From assembly GCA_016927395.1 (NCBI GenBank), contig JAFGMU010000013.1:1-41886 (forward strand): 41,886 nt of DNA, written 5' to 3'. Positions 37,720 through 41,886 of the stretch are shown piece by piece. The notes beneath the pieces are model-generated. The model did no database searches, was not told the origin of the DNA, and worked only from the letters and a program-made list of their open reading frames with translations. This stretch comes from Alphaproteobacteria bacterium (GTDB taxonomy: Bacteria; Pseudomonadota; Alphaproteobacteria; Rs-D84). Numbering within the stretch: position 1 is the first letter of the stretch; every line of letters starts with the position of its first letter. Position numbers and translations under genes: made by a program.

Positions 37720-38405
37720 ATTTTAATATATTGACTATTTTTCCAGAAATGTTTCCCGGTACGTTATCCGGTGGTGTTGTTGGACGCGCATTGGAAAACA
37801 AAATATGGTCATTTAACGCAATAAACATTCGTGACTTTGCAGCAGATAATTATGGCAGTGTTGATGATTCACAGTTTGGTGGTGGTGCGGGCCAAGTAAT
37901 GTTACCAGATGTTCTGGGTTCTGCAATTGACAGTATTCCGCATAAAAAACGCGGTAAAATCGTATATTTTTCGCCCCGTGGTGTTGTTTGGAATCAGTCG
38001 TTGGCACGTGAGTTTGTAAAAAATTCCAGTGATTTTACGTTAATTTGTGGAAGATACGAAGGAATTGATGAGCGTATCATCGAAGAATATGATATAATGG
38101 AAATATCTATTGGCGACTATATTCTGTCCGGCGGTGAAATTGCCGCGCAGGTTTTTATTGACAGTTTGGTTCGTCTGATGGATAATGTGGTCCATGGCGG
38201 ATTGGAAACGACCGTAAATGAAAGTTTTGAAATCGGGGGGTTGGAATGGCCGTTGTATACCCGCCCGTCAGTATGGCGTGGACGAAATGTCCCAGAAGTC
38301 CTGCTGTCTGGTCATCACGGCAACATAGAAAGATGGCGGAAACAAAAATCGGACGAAATAACAAAAGAACGTCGTCCGGAATTGCTTAAAAAACAAGGAA
38401 AGTAA
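37716..38405 (+). CDS. trmD: tRNA (guanine37-N1)-methyltransferase
   Basis: FNILTIFPEMFPG, CGRYEGIDERIIEEYDIMEISIGDYILSGGE. Confidence 0.97.
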   Translation: MNFNILTIFPEMFPGTLSGGVVGRALENKIWSFNAINIRDFAADNYGSVDDSQFGGGAGQVMLPDVLGSAIDSIPHKKRGKIVYFSPRGVVWNQSLAREFVKNSSDFTLICGRYEGIDERIIEEYDIMEISIGDYILSGGEIAAQVFIDSLVRLMDNVVHGGLETTVNESFEIGGLEWPLYTRPSVWRGRNVPEVLLSGHHGNIERWRKQKSDEITKERRPELLKKQGK

Positions 38406-38408
38406 AAA

Positions 38409-38798
38409 ATGAGCATAATTAAAAAAATAGAAGAAAAACAAATTAAAAAACTGACTGAAAACAAAAAAATCCCAGATTTCAAATCAGGTGATACTTTGAA
38501 AGTTCACGTAAAAATCAAAGATGGTGATAAATTCCGTATTCAGATTTTCGAAGGTGTTGTTATCGCACGTGATGGATCTGGTTCAAATGCATCGTTTACT
38601 GTACGTCGTGAATCATACGGTGTTGGTGTAGAACGCAAGTTCCCATTGTACAGCCCTTCGATTGAAAAAATCGAAAAAACACGTATTGGTAAAGTTCGTC
38701 GTTCAAAATTATTCTTCCTGCGCAGACTGTCTGGTAAAAAGGCACGTATCGTTGAAGATTTGGCGGCTGCTTCTGCTGAAAAAAATTCAGCAAAATAA
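38409..38798 (+). CDS. rplS: 50S ribosomal protein L19
   Basis: [60 protein letters not shown]. Confidence 0.97.
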   Translation: MSIIKKIEEKQIKKLTENKKIPDFKSGDTLKVHVKIKDGDKFRIQIFEGVVIARDGSGSNASFTVRRESYGVGVERKFPLYSPSIEKIEKTRIGKVRRSKLFFLRRLSGKKARIVEDLAAASAEKNSAK

Positions 38799-38820
38799 TA
38801 AAAATATTGGGGTACAAAAA

Positions 38821-39183
38821 ATGAAAATTGCTAAATACATTTTTTTATTGTTTGTGCCCCTGTTCTTTTTGTCTGGTATGTCAGCAGCAAATGCATATAT
38901 CGACAAGAAAACAGCAGTTATAAAAATTATGAACAAAGCTGCTGGAAAATCTCAGACTATAAATCTTACTGTTGGTAAGCATACAGAATACGAAAAATTA
39001 AATTTATTGGTTCGTACTTGTAAACAGACAGACCCTTTTCAACCCGAAGATTTTTTTATGTTCATAGAGATATCTAAAAATTCCGAGGGAAAAATTTTCA
39101 GCAATTGGATGAGTCGTAATGACCCAGGTAAAAGTCCATTGCAAAATGCGGATTATGATTTATGGTTAGTAAAGTGTGAGTGA
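38821..39183 (+). CDS. DUF2155-type periplasmic protein
   Basis: Signal peptide MKIAKYIFLLFVPLFFLSGMSAANA; LLVRTCKQTDPFQPEDFFMFIEI...IFSNWMSRNDPG...YDLWLVKC pattern. Confidence 0.8.
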   Translation: MKIAKYIFLLFVPLFFLSGMSAANAYIDKKTAVIKIMNKAAGKSQTINLTVGKHTEYEKLNLLVRTCKQTDPFQPEDFFMFIEISKNSEGKIFSNWMSRNDPGKSPLQNADYDLWLVKCE

Positions 39184-39496
39184 GGATGATATGGATGCTT
39201 TTAAAAAACATTTGAAATTAGTTATTGGAATAGCAGTTTTGATTTTGGTTTCTGTTGGGTTCTTTTTTTATCACAAAGCCAGCAATTTAGAAAATGACAG
39301 TATGCGTCATTGGACATCAGCATCGATTGAACGTCGAAGCGCTGCGGTTAAAATTCTAACAGGTACCGAAGATAACAATGGTCTTATGGTAAAATGTTTG
39401 GATAAAGTTTCTTCTTTGCCTAATTCTGCTGATATGACTGTTCGTGATGCGGCTTCGCTTTGCTTTATGGGCATTCAATTAAAAGATAATATCTAG
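39176..39496 (+). CDS. Small single-TM hypothetical protein
   Basis: 106 aa; TM LVIGIAVLILVSVGFFFY; overlaps the preceding CDS. Confidence 0.65.
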   Translation: MSEDDMDAFKKHLKLVIGIAVLILVSVGFFFYHKASNLENDSMRHWTSASIERRSAAVKILTGTEDNNGLMVKCLDKVSSLPNSADMTVRDAASLCFMGIQLKDNI

Positions 39497-39535
39497 AAAT
39501 TATCAACCTGCAAAAAAATAAACAGAGGCAGGAAT

Positions 39536-40246
39536 TTGATAAACAAAAAATATTTAATTTTTTTAATATGTTTTGTATCACTTTTTTTCACAAATGCGCG
39601 TGCACATAGTTGTGAATATATTGGTTGTGAGTACTTGGGTGCAAAATATGTATTGAATCCACTGGGTGAAGAATTTGCACCGGATACAGACCCCTTGATT
39701 CGTGAAGATGCGTTTGATTGTGTAACATTTGTTGAAACATCTATGGCTGCTGGTGATGAAAAATCGTTAAAAAACATCAGATATAAAAATGGAAAAGTTG
39801 GCTTTTTAAACAGAAACCATTTTATTGAAACTGATTGGTTAAAAAACAATTCGAATTTGATAAAAAATGTTACAAGTTCTTTTGGTAAAACAAAAATAAG
39901 AAAGGTTACTATTGATAAAGAAAATTGGCTTAAAAAGATTCATAAAATTGTTTTCATTACACCAATAGTTAAAACAGAACTGGAATACATACCTTATTCT
40001 GAAATAAAAAACATAAAAACTGATAAATCTTTGATTGTTGTATTTGTAATGGATAATCCAAAAATTCATGCTAAAATAGGTACTGATTTGGCAATATCTC
40101 ATATTGGATTTTTATTACCGAATGGAATATTGCGCCACGCATCTTCGGACAAAAATATAGTTACAGATGTAGACTTTGTAAAATATATCAATGCACGTAA
40201 AAAGAATAAAAAGAATTTGGGCATCGCCCTGTATGAAATAAAATGA
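39536..40246 (+). CDS. DUF1460-like (NlpC/P60-related) secreted amidase-like protein
   Basis: TTG start with AGAGGCAGGA; signal peptide; YLGAKYVLNPL...DAFDCVTFVET; NGKVGFLNRNHFIETDWL; ISHIGFLL...LRHASS. Confidence 0.75.
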   Translation: MINKKYLIFLICFVSLFFTNARAHSCEYIGCEYLGAKYVLNPLGEEFAPDTDPLIREDAFDCVTFVETSMAAGDEKSLKNIRYKNGKVGFLNRNHFIETDWLKNNSNLIKNVTSSFGKTKIRKVTIDKENWLKKIHKIVFITPIVKTELEYIPYSEIKNIKTDKSLIVVFVMDNPKIHAKIGTDLAISHIGFLLPNGILRHASSDKNIVTDVDFVKYINARKKNKKNLGIALYEIK

Positions 40247-41310
40247 AAGAAAAAATACTGTGTCTTGGGATTGAATCCAGCTGCGATGAAACATCTGCGG
40301 CGGTGGTTGATTCAGACAGAAATATTTTATCGCACGTGATTTATTCACAAGTTCCCGAACATCAAAAATATGGTGGCGTTGTACCTGAATTAGCTGCACG
40401 TGCACATATTTTAGCAATAGATGAAGTTATAAATAAAACATTATCCGATGCTGGTAAAACTATTTCGGACATTGATGTAATTGCAGCTACTGCTGGACCT
40501 GGTTTAATTGGTGGGGTTTTGGTTGGTTGGATGTCAGCTGTTGGAATTGCACAAAGCACGGGTAAACCATTAGTTGCGGTAAATCATCTAGAAGGACACG
40601 CGTTGGTACCACGTTTGCGCGGTGCATCAGCCGGTGATAATAAAACAGAATCTATCAGTGTTCCATTTCCTTACTTATTGGTTTTGGCCAGTGGTGGTCA
40701 TACTATGATTTTATTGGTCAGTGGTGTTGGAAAATATGAGTTGATTGGTCAGACGCTTGACGACAGTGCCGGTGAGGCATTTGATAAAGTATCAAAAATG
40801 TTGGGTTTGGGATATCCTGGTGGGCCAATTGTGGATACACGTGCACAATCCGGTAATAAAAAAGCATTCAAGTTTCCACGTCCACTGTGTGATAAACCGG
40901 GTTGTGATTTTTCGTTTTCTGGAATAAAAACGGCCGCCAGAACATTTTTGGCAAAATACACAACACAATACACTGATGAATTTATAAATGATTTTTGTGC
41001 ATCATTCCAGGCATCCGTAGTTGATTGTATAATAAATCGTTTGGGTAATGCATTACATGATGAACGCGTTATAAATTCTGCACCAAAAACTTTGGTCGTT
41101 GCTGGTGGTGTAGCCAAGAATTCTGCAATTCGCAGTTCAATGGAAAAAATGGCAACTGAAAATGGAATGATTTTTGCAGCCCCACCATTAAACTTGTGCA
41201 CTGATAATGGTGCAATGATTGCATGGGCTGGAATTGAAAATTATCTGGTTGGTAAAGTTGTAACAGAACCAATTGCCCCCCGCCCCCGCTGGCCATTGAC
41301 AGAATTATAA
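40243..41310 (+). CDS. tsaD: tRNA N6-adenosine threonylcarbamoyltransferase TsaD
   Basis: LGIESSCDETSAAVVD, VPELAARAHI, NHLEGHALVPRL, LASGGHTMILLV, DNGAMIAWAGIE. Confidence 0.98.
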   Translation: MKEKILCLGIESSCDETSAAVVDSDRNILSHVIYSQVPEHQKYGGVVPELAARAHILAIDEVINKTLSDAGKTISDIDVIAATAGPGLIGGVLVGWMSAVGIAQSTGKPLVAVNHLEGHALVPRLRGASAGDNKTESISVPFPYLLVLASGGHTMILLVSGVGKYELIGQTLDDSAGEAFDKVSKMLGLGYPGGPIVDTRAQSGNKKAFKFPRPLCDKPGCDFSFSGIKTAARTFLAKYTTQYTDEFINDFCASFQASVVDCIINRLGNALHDERVINSAPKTLVVAGGVAKNSAIRSSMEKMATENGMIFAAPPLNLCTDNGAMIAWAGIENYLVGKVVTEPIAPRPRWPLTEL

Positions 41311-41346
41311 TTTGAAATTTTAATTTGGTTTGATATAATACAATTC

Positions 41347-41787
41347 GTGATAAAATCAAAAGAAGAATTTTATGTTGGAACACAAAAACTCGTAAAATTA
41401 TCGGGTGATTATAGTTTTATTCAATATAGATTCTCGTTACCTTATATTATAGAAAAATTACGAAGCGCTATCAGCGATGAAAAACTTTATAATATTATGT
41501 TTAATGATAATAAACATAATATGGGAAATGGATTCTGTTTGATTGCAAGTTATTATATTATGAAGAATACAGGTGGTTCCGATATTTGGTCTTTGATTTC
41601 TGGTCCGTTACATTGGTGGCTTATTCATAAACCATCTGGTAAAATTTTTGATATAACTTATGATCAATGGTCAAGATATGATTATTCTAAGGGAAAACTG
41701 GAAACACGTATTGGTAAATCACAGATATTTACGAATGAAGTTGATAAACAAGCAATGTTTTTGGCGAAATATGCAGGACTTGAATAA
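41347..41787 (+). CDS. Hypothetical protein, possible papain-like Cys-His-Asp fold
   Basis: 146 aa ORF from GTG; NGFCLIASYYI ... HWWLIHKPSGKIFDITYDQ spacing. Confidence 0.6.
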   Translation: MIKSKEEFYVGTQKLVKLSGDYSFIQYRFSLPYIIEKLRSAISDEKLYNIMFNDNKHNMGNGFCLIASYYIMKNTGGSDIWSLISGPLHWWLIHKPSGKIFDITYDQWSRYDYSKGKLETRIGKSQIFTNEVDKQAMFLAKYAGLE

Positions 41788-41886
41788 ATGATACAGAAAC
41801 CAGAACCTTTTGTTAAACCAGATATGATTTTCAGTGTTTCTGATGCGTCTGCTCTGTTAAAGGGTGTTGTTGAAACTGCTTTTCCA
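41788..41886 (+). CDS. xseA: Exodeoxyribonuclease VII large subunit, N-terminal fragment (runs off window)
   Basis: MIQKPEPFVKPDMIFSVSDASALLKGVVETAFP resembles the XseA N-terminus (xxxSVSELxxxLKxxVExxF). Confidence 0.65.
   Translation, partial: MIQKPEPFVKPDMIFSVSDASALLKGVVETAFP

Noticed and set aside
38662-38820. N-terminal extension of the 38662-39183 ORF into rplS
   Set aside because: Out-of-frame overlap with rplS; the signal peptide begins at ATG 38821
1-41886. Prophage, integrative element or transposon
   Set aside because: No integrase, transposase, phage structural genes or terminal repeats recognised; the single tRNA gene has no adjacent integrase

Overview
AT-rich chromosomal segment, very probably from an alphaproteobacterium. 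The supporting evidence is a DUF2155-type protein, the rpsP-rimM-trmD-rplS order, an alphaproteobacterial-style XRE regulator and overall protein similarity by eye; no search was run. Most of the window is housekeeping: argS, an EnvZ/OmpR-like two-component system, ruvB, ybgC-tolQ-tolR-tolA, rnpB, secA, dnaE, rsmH, gpmI, tadA, rsmD, rplY, dnaK, a pfkA-like gene, tRNA-Gly(CCC), rpsP-rimM-trmD-rplS, tsaD and the 5' end of an xseA-like gene. Two accessory-looking blocks stand out. The first (10046-14144) is a tandem pair of exported, cysteine-rich modular-repeat proteins that share a distinctive C-terminal domain; one also carries a possible discoidin-like insert. The second (about 21494-26295) is a co-directional cluster with a CPVC-containing membrane protein, a helical soluble protein and two secreted Cys-rich proteins, one with an EGF-like signature. 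Smaller points include a GNAT gene inside the tol operon, an unusually short TolQ, a PFK with atypical active-site residues, an orphan HEKKH protein, a candidate structured leader upstream of a small ORF and rpsP, and repeated operator-like motifs between an XRE gene and gpmI. No CRISPR array, transposase, integrase or prophage was seen.
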